Below, one piece after another: positions 11,160 through 22,600 of a stretch of 64,000 nucleotides of DNA. The stretch lies in assembly GCA_022496805.1 (NCBI GenBank), contig CM040094.1, positions 18,809,501-18,873,500 on the forward strand. Reading direction: 5' to 3'. The DNA comes from Pohlia nutans (lineage: Eukaryota; Streptophyta; Bryopsida; Bryales; Mniaceae). The notes beneath the pieces are model-generated. The model made no database searches. It was not told the DNA's origin and saw nothing but the letters and a program-made list of their open reading frames with translations. Positions within the stretch are counted from its first letter, which is position 1, and every line of letters starts with the position of its first letter. The translations under genes were made by a program, and so were the position numbers.

Positions 11160-11285
11160 TGTTCATCGTGTCGTGTCGGAGAGAAATCCCGACACAATGT
11201 CGTGTCATGACGGCATGATGTCATGCCGGCATTATGCCAGATCGTGTCGGGATCATGCCGGCCTATTTTTTTACCGGGTAATTTT
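11160..11285. repeat. Cluster of overlapping palindromes
   Basis: Repeated and mutually inverted words (GTGTCGGG / CCCGACAC, GTCATGCCGGC / GCCGGCATGA) are packed within about 120 bases, so the strand could fold into several alternative hairpins. It may be the terminus of an unrecognised element. Confidence 0.4.
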
Positions 11286-11398
11286 TTTTTCCCTTTTACC
11301 CCGCATGTCGACACGTCAGGATTTGATGTGGACTACTCAATGACGTGGACTTCTGGTGAAATGAAGGTCCTTTAGTAAAGTCAGATGGTTTTACCCAT

Positions 11399-11655
11399 TA
11401 TCCCCACCCGGCTGCCCAGTGCCCGTCTGCCCCCCCCCGACCGCATCCTTCATATCTGCCCTCGTCGACTGCCTTCGCCGACGGACCCTCGCCGACTGCC
11501 CTCGGCGACGGCCCCCTCCCCGTCTGCCCGAACCCCAATTCGTGTGCCCTATCCCGACTGTCCCAGTCCCATCTGCCCCTGCCCTGACTGCCCTATGCCG
11601 ACTATCCCAGCCCCATCCGCCCCCAACCGACTGCCCAACCCCGCCCAAAATTCCC
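11399..11655 (+). repeat. CCGACTGCCCC / GTCTGCCCC repeat cluster 1
   Basis: Irregular C-rich tandem words of 9-11 bases (CCGACTGCCC, GTCTGCCC, CCGTCTGCCC) on the + strand. The same words recur at 12105-12192, 15440-15600, 17400-17625, 18005-18190, 18575-18750 and 19138-19395, always in the same orientation. Open frames across them are composition artefacts. Confidence 0.8.
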
Positions 11656-11666
11656 CTGTCTCACTG

Positions 11667-12041
11667 TCATGATTCTTCTTCAAGGTTCTTGCATTCTTCA
11701 AACTCGTGATTACATGAGACCTCTGAACTACAATTGCATTTCAAATTCACTTGAAATTTCAAGGGTTTTTCCTTGGGTGGTTTTTTTGTCCTCTTCAGAA
11801 CAGGTCGCTCCAGGAATGACTTGTACGTACCACTGTTGGTGAAATTTTCACCGTACGCCTTCATTGGGAAAGGAACTAGTTTGAATTGGTGAGGCTTGGG
11901 TCCAAACCTCCCATGCTGTAGTTTAACAGATGGCTGCCATGGTTTCCGATATGAAACCTTAGACTCGACATTCATCACGTTCCTCACTGGGGATAGGAGC
12001 CCTCCCTCTTGCACCTCTTCCCCCAATTGACGACTCCCCAT
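11667..12041 (-). CDS. Uncharacterised 124-residue ORF between two C-rich clusters
   Basis: An ATG at 12041 opens a frame of about 124 codons with balanced composition and no low-complexity runs. Features include YRKPWQPSVKLQHGRFGPKP, a KRTKKPPKEKP basic stretch and a C-terminal CNCSSEVSCNHEFEEC cysteine cluster. I recognise no family. It sits between C-rich clusters at 11399-11655 and 12105-12192, so it could be a captured host exon inside a non-autonomous element, a real small gene, or chance. Confidence 0.3.
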   Translation of the reverse strand: MGSRQLGEEVQEGGLLSPVRNVMNVESKVSYRKPWQPSVKLQHGRFGPKPHQFKLVPFPMKAYGENFTNSGTYKSFLERPVLKRTKKPPKEKPLKFQVNLKCNCSSEVSCNHEFEECKNLEEES

Positions 12042-12104
12042 TGCAAAAATGAAAACAAAACTGTGTTGCAATGCTTGAATATTAGCTTCGTGGCCCCAAT
12101 TCTC

Positions 12105-12192
12105 CGACGGCCTTTTCCCCGACTGCCCCGTCTGCCCCGACAGCCCCGACTGCCCCGTCTGCCCCGACTACCCCGACTGCCCCGTCTGCCAG
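12105..12192 (+). repeat. CCGACTGCCCC / GTCTGCCCC repeat cluster 2
   Basis: Tight run of CCCCGACTGCCCC and CCGTCTGCCCC words, about 270 bases upstream of the hAT transposase start. Confidence 0.85.
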
Positions 12193-12240
12193 GCGGTTCG
12201 TGTGAAATGTATAAATGTCAGCCATTTTGCATCATTCCCT

Positions 12241-12428
12241 GCCCAACTCATCATAGTGTTGTCTTGAGACTGTAATTCTGATTGAACTATTGCATGAGAC
12301 CCATTGATTGAGTTGGGTCCAAGGTTTCTCTTGGAGCATTCGTTGCCCAACTCATCATAGTGTTGTCTTGAGACTATGTTTCTACTTGAACCATTGCATG
12401 AGACCCGTTGATTGAGTTGGGCCCAATT
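12241..12428. repeat. 104-bp tandem duplication upstream of the hAT gene
   Basis: GCCCAACTCATCATAGTG at 12241 recurs at 12345. The following TTGTCTTGAGACT, TTGCATGAGACCC and TTGATTGAGTTGGG words are also repeated. It lies immediately before the ATG at 12461 and may be part of the element's promoter or leader. Confidence 0.8.
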
Positions 12429-12460
12429 TCTGTTGGAGGTTTAGGTGGTTCACTTTAGCA

Positions 12461-15419
12461 ATGCCGAAGCGTACAGAGGAATGGGATAAGTGGTTCAAGG
12501 ATTTAGGTGTGCTTGCGGGTACAAAAACTAGGAGAGTTGAATGCGTGTATTGCCAGAAGCAATACCTATACAAAGCTGATAGGATGTTTGCTCATTTGGG
12601 GTACAGAGACGGACATAACTCTTCGGATGTTGGAGCATGCCCCAGAGTTCCACCAAATATCAGGGCACTCTTTGCTTCGTGTGGGGGAGTGCTTCCCGAG
12701 CCTCTCGAGATCATTGATAATGTTGGTAACGAGGAGCGTCGCATTAGAAAACTAGTACCCACTGAGATTGATAATTGTTCAGGAGAGGGTACTGAAGTAG
12801 CAAATGATAACCCTCCATTGATTTCGTCGCAAAATTCTACCCATGGTGGAATTATCCTTCCTCCTGCACAAGTTCGAGCTAGTTCGGCGGGAAGGGGTCT
12901 CCGTCAATTATCTATGCAAGAGGGGCTACAGTCATCTGCAAAGTTGACTTTGGATAGAATTTGCTCAACGGCGTTCTATGAAGCCAACATTCCATTCAAC
13001 GTTGTGAGACATCCGTCTTTTATCAACGCTGTTAAACAAACTGCAGCAATGAAGTTAACGTACAAGCCCCCTTCATACTACGCCATGTGAACCTCTCTTT
13101 CGAAGGCTAGACGGGCACAAATAGAGGTTGAGGTGACCGCTAAAACGAAGGATTCCATCCGCAAGTACGGTGTAACGGTTTGTTCCGATGGATGGGACAA
13201 TGTTCAGAATCGGCCTCTCTTGAATGTACTGATGTGTTGCCCTGCTGATGATACGTTCCTCAGATCTATTGATACAACGGGCAATAAAAAGGATGCACCT
13301 TACATTGCTGAAGAAATGTCTGCACATATCAATAGAGTAAGTCCCGCCAACGTGGTTCAAGTCTGCACTGACAATGCTAGCAGTATGGTGACAGCGGGCC
13401 GCATATTAACCCAAAGACATCCTCACCTTTATTTTCAAGGATGTTGTGCCCACATCATGGACTTACTTTTGCAAGACTGGGGTTCGGAAAGATGGGTAAA
13501 AAGCTTGGTGAAAAAGGCTCGAAAGATTTGCGTTGTTGTAAGAAATCACCATGCTCCACAAGCCCTGTTTCGAGTGTACTCGCCCAACCACATTCTACGC
13601 TTGCCTGCAGACACCCGTTTTGCAACCAATTTCATCATGATTGAAAGACTTCTACAAGTTAGGGGGGCTTTAGAGAGGATGATCGATGGGGTATATATTT
13701 AATAGAATTGCGTGCAAGAGGAGGCAATTCTCACGAAACAATGGGAGCCGTGCGGCGTTCGATTCGTTCGGATGGGTTTTGGAATTCTTGCGAGAATTTC
13801 TTGTTTATGGTTACGCCTGTTTTAGAGGTTCTCCGTGTTTTTGATGGAAAACAACCTACGATGGGGAAAGCGTGGCTAGTCATGCATGAATTACAAAAAC
13901 ACGTTCAAAAATTTGCGGACCCTCTTTTCAATTTAGACCATGAACTTGCAGAGAGTGCTTTAAACTCATTCCAAACCCGTTGGGGTTTGATGTTGACTGA
14001 CCTCCACTGGGCTGGTGGCCTCCTCAATCCTTTTTTGATAGGCAAAATTACCCTTCACGAGAACCTGCGTGCACGACCAGCATTGAACCGCGTATTACGG
14101 AATTTGACTCCCGATGAAGCCACTTACCTAATGGCTATTACGGGGTTCCAAGACTTTATTGAAAGCAGGGGTGCATTTGAAAGAGTACCTCTTGCAACAA
14201 GGGCCAATTTCCCTCCGCACGAATGGTGGGATGCCTTTGGACATGGGGCGCCGATACTCTCTAATATAGCACGACGGATATTAGCCCAAGTATGCTCGGC
14301 CTCATCATGCGAACGCAATTGGAGTATGTACTCATTCATTCATAACAAAGTCAGAAATCGTTTAATCCATTCGAGAGCCGAAGATTTGGTTTACATATAC
14401 ACAAACACGAGGCTCATGCGGCGGAGAAGAGGTGCAACCCCTGCACAGTGGTACGCACGGCACATGTACTCTGACGATGAATCAGCAAATGAAGATTTTG
14501 AGGATGATCCGGAATTCAACCCTGATGACAATGATGATGGTTTAGGTCCTGATGATGACGACGCAAACGATGACCCCGATGACCCCCTCGATGCACAACC
14601 TGACTGGGCGGAATTTGATCAGTTCGATGACCGTAATTCCGATTCCTCTAGGAATAGTAGCGCTGACTCTGGTGACTCCGACGGCCACAATTTGGATGGT
14701 GGGCTTGATGGGATGAATGTCTATGATTTCAACGACGCCAACAACGACAACATAGTTGCCAGACAACCTTCTCCTCCTACCATGAGCAATAATGTAGTTT
14801 CTGTACCAATAGAAATTGTTGTAGCAGCCCATCCACCTAGTGTGCCACATGGCGAAGGGTGTTCACTCCTTTGGAAGACATTACCCACGACGAAAGATCT
14901 CTTGAGATACCATGTGAACCGTTACCAATGGAAATAGAGACTCCCTCCCTTGTGAACGCATCATCGACTCATAGTATTGGGATTGGAGCCACACTTCTGA
15001 GTCTGAGTCAATCTAGGCGTAACGGACAAATTAGAACAACTGAACCTCCAATTGCACGACCGAATACGAGATTACGGGTGTGTGCTGGATATACACAACC
15101 ACCCAGTTCATTAGATGATCCAAATCCTCTTACCACCCAAGGTATTGGTAACATCAACACTAGAGCACGAGGCCACAAGCGGTTGAAGTCTAGGGCGCCA
15201 AGGCCTTTTGTGGGGCTTCATGATGACACGCGACCAGTGTTAGATGCCAATGGAATTAGAGACGCATCAAGGTCACGGCCTACCAAAAAATTGGTCACTT
15301 CCAACCACGGTAACTTAATTTTACGTGTTGTTTCACCCGAACCCAAGGACGACATCAGTTCCAACGAAAGCAGTCCTTCAAGAGCAGAGGCACCTAACAA
15401 TGATGATTTTCAAGGTTAA
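12461..15419 (+). pseudogene. hAT-superfamily transposase gene, disrupted by one stop and two frameshifts
   Basis: From the ATG at 12461 the product starts with a BED-type zinc finger (ECVYCQKQ, then FAHLGYRDG). Next comes the conserved hAT lead-in PPSYYAM, which is followed by an in-frame TGA at 13088-13090. The same frame continues with a DUF659-type catalytic region (VCSDGWDN, VCTDNASSMV, FQGCCAHIMDLLL) to a TAA near 13700. One base must be gained or lost at about 13690 to continue into 13708-14937. That part carries the hAT C-terminal dimerisation motif CERNWSMYSFIHNKVRNRL and a long Asp/Glu-rich tail. A second shift near 14850 leads to a Ser/Arg-rich end at 15419. The TGA stands where the family usually has Arg, so CGA to TGA by cytosine deamination is a simple explanation (inference). 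hAT proteins are nuclear cut-and-paste transposases; this copy is probably inactive. Terminal inverted repeats were not found. Confidence 0.85.
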
Positions 15420-15439
15420 CTACTTTATAGCCATCCCCT

Positions 15440-15600
15440 GCTGCCTGTACTGGCCTGACTGCCCCGTCTGCTCCGACTGCCCCCGTCTGCTCTGACTGCC
15501 CCATCTGCCTGGAGTGCCTTGTTTGTCCACATTCCGACCGCCCCTTCTGCCCCGATTCCGACTGCCCCGACTGCCCCGACTACCATGATGATCTGCCCTT
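15440..15600 (+). repeat. CCGACTGCCCC / GTCTGCCCC repeat cluster 3
   Basis: Starts 21 bases after the hAT frame ends. Same words and orientation as cluster 2, so the hAT gene is bracketed by direct, not inverted, C-rich clusters. Confidence 0.8.
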
Positions 15601-15767
15601 TCTCAAAGTAGGAGATCCCATGCAGGATGAAAATTAATTATAGTTTCAGATGGATTGGGGTCAAAGTGTGAGACATCATGGCGGACAAATATTAATTCTA
15701 GTTTTAGATGGCCATTTGTATCAGGAGTGTTAGTGGCGCATTTTGTTTTCTTTTGTAATAAGAGAAT

Positions 15768-15792
15768 ATTTATTTATTTATTTATTTATCTT
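15768..15792. repeat. (TTTA)n microsatellite
   Basis: Run of ATTTATTTATTT words, followed by further degenerate TTTATT. Confidence 0.85.
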
Positions 15793-15858
15793 TATTTTTA
15801 TTTATCTTTTGTTTTATGGGAACATTGCAAGTGTTGAGCTACTTCACAAGGACGTTAA

Positions 15859-16399
15859 CCCCTAAGTGACGGATCAACCATTTTATGGTCTCTGCCCTTT
15901 TTTTATGGGCTGCCCGAAATAGAAAAAACATTTTTATAGAAAATAACAAATATTTTTAAATAGGTAATCAAGTCTACTTTCCAACCCAATTTGAATCATG
16001 TCAATCCGAGTTAAACTCCACCCGGGAGAAATTTTCAAAGAAAAACACTTCTACATTGTCTAGTGTTAGAAAACTTACTATTTGGGGAAAGAAATGATGT
16101 TCTCTCCGTTGAAAAATTTTCAATTTTTGATTTTAGAATAGAATGTCTAGTTTTAACAAATCATGCAAGATTTAAAATTCTAAAAATAAAATTTGTGATT
16201 CTGATAAATATTTGGAGTTAAGTGCTTCTGAATTCATTATGAGATGATAAAAAGCTATTTTTTGATATTTGACCTTATGGAAAATTACTAAGCATCAAGT
16301 TCCTCATTTTCTCTTTTGGACCAAACTTCATCAAAGTTGAAGAAGTAATTTTTTATAACACATTTATGTTTTGCCCTTACCCCCTCCGTCATTTAGGGG
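15859..16399. mobile_element. TTAA-flanked MITE A, 541 bp (piggyBac- or Kolobok-like target)
   Basis: The element is bounded by TTAA at 15855-15858 and TTAA at 16400-16403. Its ends are CCCCTAAGTGACGGA and, inverted, CCCCTAAATGACGGA (14 of 15 matching). The interior is AT-rich without coding capacity. A TTAA target duplication with CCC-starting ends is characteristic of piggyBac-like elements and also occurs in Kolobok elements (established). Which superfamily mobilised it cannot be told here. Confidence 0.8.
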
Positions 16400-16403
16400 T
16401 TAA

Positions 16404-17394
16404 ACTATTTAAATTTCATCACATGGGATGCAATTTGTAATTGAACTTTTGCAATCTTGTTCTTTAGTACTTGTTATAATTTGGTTGATTGGTTCAGTAA
16501 TATTGAATAATTGTTTAATTTTCATTTTTTTAATTTTTTTTGGGTACACATGGCATCTTCATTACCATTGCTTAATATACATTATTTGGCTTCATATGTC
16601 ATGACATTTCAATATTTAGGGATTTAGGGTACTTGATGTAAATACTATTGACTTTCCTATATGACTTTTGAATCCCTCCTTCGTTGTAAGAGTTAAAATC
16701 TGATTGTGAATTTTTCAATCCCTAATCTTGGGTGGAAGTAATAAAATACATTTATGATCATTGAACTTTAACCAGTTAACAGGAACAATAACTCCCGCTT
16801 ACATGAAAGTGCTAAAAGACGGTTCTGACTTTTATAGAGACTTTTGGAAGAAACAAAAATTAATTAGAAGGGACAAAAATAGTGGCTTCGGTTGAAACCC
16901 TTCTCTACAAAGTATTACGTATCAAAAGTTCAATTTCAAACTACGTTAACCTTTTAGTGCCCAAGTAATCACTACATCACACAATAATTGAATGCTACAA
17001 AATCTATTAACAATATGAGATTGGGCTCTCAAGTTCACAAGTTTAATATATCAAGATGCTATCAATGGGAATGAAAAAAACTAGCACCATTCCCAAAAAA
17101 TAAAACAAAAACTCCTCTGCCACTCCATTTCCGACCTCTTCTTTTATCCCTTTTTCATTTGACATAATGCAGAGTTGGGATTGGTTGTTTAGGGTTTCCT
17201 GCCTATGATAACTCACTGGCGACCAGGCCGTGTATATCACATTAATGATCACACGTGCTCGACTAGTATCGAACCTTGGTCTCAATTTCCTAATATATAG
17301 TCTTAACCAACCAACAAGGGTGAGTGGCTTGATGAGTATGCACGCAGGATATTAAATACTATACTAAAGTCAAGGAGATTTCATTCCTCTCTTC
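16404..17394. other. AT-rich gene-free stretch
   Basis: No plausible coding frame, RNA gene or ordered repeat seen, apart from scattered TTTAGGG-like words near 16617. Confidence 0.5.
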
Positions 17395-19600
17395 CCCGTG
17401 CAGTCCCCATTAACTACCCTATCCAGCTGCCATCCCCGACTGCCTCTTCCGTCTGCCATCTCCGACTGCCTTGTGTGATCCCTCTATGCCTCTGTAATCC
17501 TGAGCTGCATCACCCGACTGCCCTCTCCCGTCTGCCCATTCCGACTGCCCCCGCTCCGTCTGCCCCCTCTCCGTCTGCCCCCTCTCCGTCTGCCCCACTC
17601 CGACTACCCCGTCTGCCCTTCACTCTTCACCCATAATCTTCTTGAATTGGCCTATATTTCAGACTGCCCCAAATTTTCGACTGGCCCATCTCTCCGACGG
17701 CCGAGTCTCCAAACAACATCAACTTGAGAACTAGAAATCCTCTCCATACAAACTCCTTCCTCCCAGACCTTGTTGAAGTGAGAGTTGAGAATAACAGGTG
17801 TAGAATTAAGTTTATAATATCCATAGGCACGTTGCACTAGGAAGCTTAATCCCTCGAGATTTTAATGTTTCTGTCAGACCGAATTAATGATGGATTTACT
17901 TAAATTATATTTTAGGTACTTCCATGACACCCAAACTGGGAGGCACGCGGAGGGAAACATTGTTCTTACAAAGCTGGATTCTGAAATTTGAACCCCACAA
18001 AGCGTCCACCGCCCGACCGCCTGCCTCTCCCGTCTGCCCCCTCCGACTGCCTCATCTGCCTCCTCTCTTCCTCTATAATCCTGAGCTGCCTCACCCGACT
18101 GCCCTCTTCCGTCGACCCATTCCGACTGCCCCCACTCCGTCTGCCCCCTCTCTGTCTGCCCCACTCCGACTGCCCCGTCTGCCCTTCACTCTTCTTCCAT
18201 AATCTTCTCAATTGGCCTATATTTCCGACTGCCCCAAATTTCCGACTGTTCCATCTCTCCAACGGCCGAGTCTCCAAACAACATCAACTTGAGAACTAGA
18301 AATCCTCTCCATACAAACTCCTTCCCCCCAGACCTTGCTGAAGTGAGTTGAGAATAACAGGTGTAGAATTAAGTTTATAATATCCATAGGCACGTTGCAC
18401 TAGGAAGCTTAATCCCTCGACATTCAATGTTTCTGTCAGACCGAATTAATGATGGATTTACTTAAATTATATTTTAGGTACTTCCATGACACCCAAACTG
18501 GGAAGCACGCGGAGGGAAACATTGTTCTTACAAAGCTCGATTCTGAAATTTGAACCCCACAAAGCGCCCAACGCCCGACCGCCTGCCTCTCCCGTCTGCC
18601 CCCTCCGACTGCCTCATCTGCCCCCTCTCTTCCTCTATAATCCTGAGCTGCCTCACCCGACTACACTCTCGCGTCGGCCCATTCCGACTGCCCCCACTCC
18701 GTCTGCCCCCTCTCCGTCTGCCCCACTCCAACTGCCCCGTCTGCCCTTCACTCTTCTTCCATAATCTTCCGAATTGGCCTATATTTCCGACTGCCCAAAT
18801 TTCCGACTGTCCCATCTCTCCGACGGCCGAGTCTCCAAACAACATCCATTTGAAAACCAGAAATCCTCTCCATGCAAACTCGTTCCCCCCAAACCTTGCT
18901 GAACTAAGAGTTGAGAATAACAGGTGTAGAATTAAGTTTATAATATCCATAGGCAGGTTGCACGAGGAAGTTTAATTCCTCGAGATTTTAATGTTTTTGT
19001 TAGATCGAATTAATGATGAATTGACTTAAATTATAGTTGTCTTATTTTCATACCACCTACAGTAGGAGGCACTACAGTGAAACATTGCTCTTACAAAGCT
19101 GGATTCTGAAATGTCAGCCCGCTAAGTCGCCCATTGCCGGGCCGCCTGCCTCTCCCGTCTGCCTCATGTGCCCCCGCCGACTACCTCATCTGCCCCCTCC
19201 GACTGCCTCATCTGCCTCCTCCGACTGCCAAATTTGCCCTCTCGCATCCTGAGCTCCCTTACTCCGACTGCCCTAAACCGACTGCCCTTCACCGACTGCC
19301 CCATCTGCCTTTCACGCCTCTCCATATTCTTCTTACACCCCTCCTCATTCGCCCACATTTCCGACTGCTCCCTATTTCTGACTGCCCCATATTTCCGTAA
19401 CCCGCAGATCTCTCCTAGGAATACCATAAACTGAAACCATGAAATCCACTCCTAAACAAGATTCTCCCACACCTTTTCAGAACAACAGACAAGCTGGAAA
19501 TTGAAGACCTTAATATCCATAATCATCCTACATGACAAAACTATATACCTCAAGCTTTTAATGTTTTTTTCCAATCTGGATTAATCATGAATTAAATTTT
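17395..19600. repeat. 562-bp tandem repeat, about 3.5-4 copies, each with a C-rich cluster
   Basis: The word TCCATGACACCCAAACTGGG begins at 17921 and recurs at 18483 (period 562), with a diverged third copy near 19045. An incomplete first copy covers about 17395-17920. Each unit contains a CCGACTGCCCC/GTCTGCCCC cluster (about 17400-17625, 18005-18190, 18575-18750, 19138-19395), then CGACGGCCGAGTCTCCAAAC and a conserved AT-rich tail with TAATGATGGATTTACTTAAA. The first two full units are most alike and the fourth is most diverged. Frames within it are artefacts of the C-rich words. Confidence 0.85.
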
Positions 19601-19667
19601 TCTTGATTTCTTTTTTAGCCACATATCAATAATAAAGCACACAAAGAAAAAAGTATCACAACTTAAG

Positions 19668-22600
19668 GGAAGTAAGCCGAGAATATTAACACAAGCCGAG
19701 TCCTAATATAAAACACATGTGGCATGGCATTTGGATGATGGTAGAACATCGTGGAAAGCATATAATCATTTCTAGTGAGCCCAGAATATTATTACAATCC
19801 GAATCCTAATATAAAACACATGTGGCATGGTATTTGGATGATGGTAGAACATCGTGGAAGGCATATTCTCATTTCCAGTAAGCCCAGAATATTAATACAA
19901 GCCCAATCCTAATATAATACACATAAAGCATAGCATTTGGATGGTAGTTGGACATCGGGGAAGGCATATAATCATTTCCAGTCAACCCACAATATTCATA
20001 CAAACCCAATTCTAAAATAAAACACATGTGGCATGGCATTTGGATGATGGTAAAACATCGTGAAAGGCATATAATCATTTCTAGTAAGCCCAGCATATTC
20101 ATACAAGCCCAATCCTAATATAAAACACATGTGGCATTGCATTTGGATAATGGTTGGACATTGTGGAAAGCATATAAACATTTCTAGTGAGCCCTGAATA
20201 TTAATACAATCCGAATCATAATATAAAACACATGTGGCAGGGCATTTGGATGATGGTAGAACATCGTGGAAGGCATATATTCATTTCGAGTAAGCCCAGA
20301 ATATTAATACAAGCCCATTCCTAATATAAAACACATGTGGCATGGTCTTCGGATGATGGTTGGACATCGTGGAAGGCATATAATCATTTAAAGTCAACCC
20401 ACAATATTCATACAAGCCGAATTCTAAAATAAAACACATTTGCCATGGCATTTGGATGATGGTAGAACATCGTGGATGGCATATAATCATTTCTTGTAAG
20501 CCCTGAATATTAATACAAGCCCACTCCCAATATAAAACAAATGTGGCATGGCATTTGGATGATGGTAGAACATCGTGGATGGCATATGCACATTTCTAGT
20601 AAGCCCAAAACATTAATACAAGCCCATTCCTAATATAAAACACATGTGGCATTGCATTTGGATGATGGTAGAATATCGTGGAAGGCATATAATCATTTCT
20701 AGTAAGCCGAGCATATTCATACAAGCCCAATCCTAATATAAAACACATGTGGCATTGCATTTGGATGATGGTTGGACATCGTGGAAGGCATATAATCATT
20801 TTTAGTAAGCATAAAAATATGAATACAAGCCCAATCCTAATATAAAACATATGTGGTATGGCATTTGGATGATGATAAAACATCGTGGAAAGCATATAAT
20901 CATTTCTAGTGAGCTCAGAATATTAATACAATCTGAATGCTAATATAAACCACATGTGGCATGGTATTTGGATGATGGTAGAACATCGTGGAAGGCATAT
21001 TATCATTTCTAGTAAGCCCAGCATATTCATACAAGCCCATTCCTAATATAAAACACATGTGGCATGGTATTTGCATGATGGTAGAACATCGTGGAAGGCA
21101 TATAATCATTTCTAGTAAGCCGAGCATATTCATACAAGCCCAATCCTAATATAAAACATATGTAGCATGGCATTTGGATGATGGTAGAACATCGTGGAAA
21201 GCATATAATCATTTCTAGTGAGCCCAGATTATTAATACAATCCGAATCCTAATATAAAACACATGTGGCTTGGTATTTGGATGATGGTAGAACATCGTGG
21301 AAGGCATATTATCATTTCCAGTAAGCCCAGAATATTAATACAAGCCCAATTCTAATATAGAACACTTGTGGCATAGCGTTTGGATGATGGTTGGACATCG
21401 TGGAAGGCATATAATCATTTCTAATCAATCCACATTATTCATACAAGCCCAATTCTAAAATAAAACACATGTGGCATGGCATTTGGATGATGGAAGAACA
21501 TCGTGGAAGGCATATAATCATTTCTTGTAGGCCCAGCATATTCATACAAGCCCAAGCCTAATATAAAACATATGTGGCATGGCATTTGGATGATGGTAGA
21601 ACATCGTGGAAAGCATATAATCATTTCTAGTGAGCCCAGAATATTATTACAATCCGAATCCTAATATAAAACACATGTGGCATGGTATTTGGATGATGGT
21701 AGAACATCGTGGAAAGCATATTCTCATTTCCAGTAAGCCCAGAATATTAATACAAGCCCAATCCTAATATAATACACATGTAGCATAGCATTTGGATGGT
21801 GGTTGGACATCGGGGAAGGCATATAATCATTTCTAGTCAACCCACAATATTCATACAAACCCAATTCTAAAATAAAACACATGTGGCATGGCATTTGGAT
21901 GATGGTAAAACATCGTGGAAGGCATATAATCATTTCTAGTAAGCCCAGCATATTCATACAAGCCCAATCCTAATATAAAACACATGTGGCATTGCATTTG
22001 GATAATGGTTGGACATTGTGGAAAGCATATAAACATCTCTACTGAGCCCTGAATATTAGTACAATCTGAATCATAATATAAAACACATGTGACATGGCAT
22101 TTGGATGATGGTAGAACATCGTGGAAGGCATATATTCATTTCTAGTAAGCCCAGAATATTAATACAAGCCCAATTCTAATATAGAACACTTGTGGCATAG
22201 CGTTTGGATGATGGTTGGACATCGTGCAAGGCATATAATCATTTCTAGTCAGCCCACAATATTCATACAAGCCCAATGCTAAAATAAAACACATGTGGCA
22301 TGGCATTTGGATGATGGTAGAACATCGTGGAAGGCATATAAACATTTCTAGTAAGCCTAGCATATTCATAAAAGCCCAATCTTAATATAAAACACATGTG
22401 GCATTGCATTTGGATGATGGTTGGACATCGTGGAAGGCATACAATGATTTCTAGTAAGCCCAGCTCATTAATACAAGCCGAATCCTAATATAAAACACAT
22501 GTGGCATAGTATTTGGATGATGGTAGAACATCGTGGAAGGCATATAATCATTTCTAGTAAGCGCAGCATATTCATACAAGCCCAATCCTAATATAAAACA

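Noticed and set aside
11385..11709. Pro/Arg/Ser-rich frames of 85-96 codons
   Set aside because: Low-complexity translation of the CCGACTGCCC/GTCTGCCC words in several frames on both strands.
17874..18975. Frames of 92-141 codons repeated in the 562-bp units
   Set aside because: They follow the tandem repeat and the C-rich words and exist in overlapping frames on both strands; no gene-like features.
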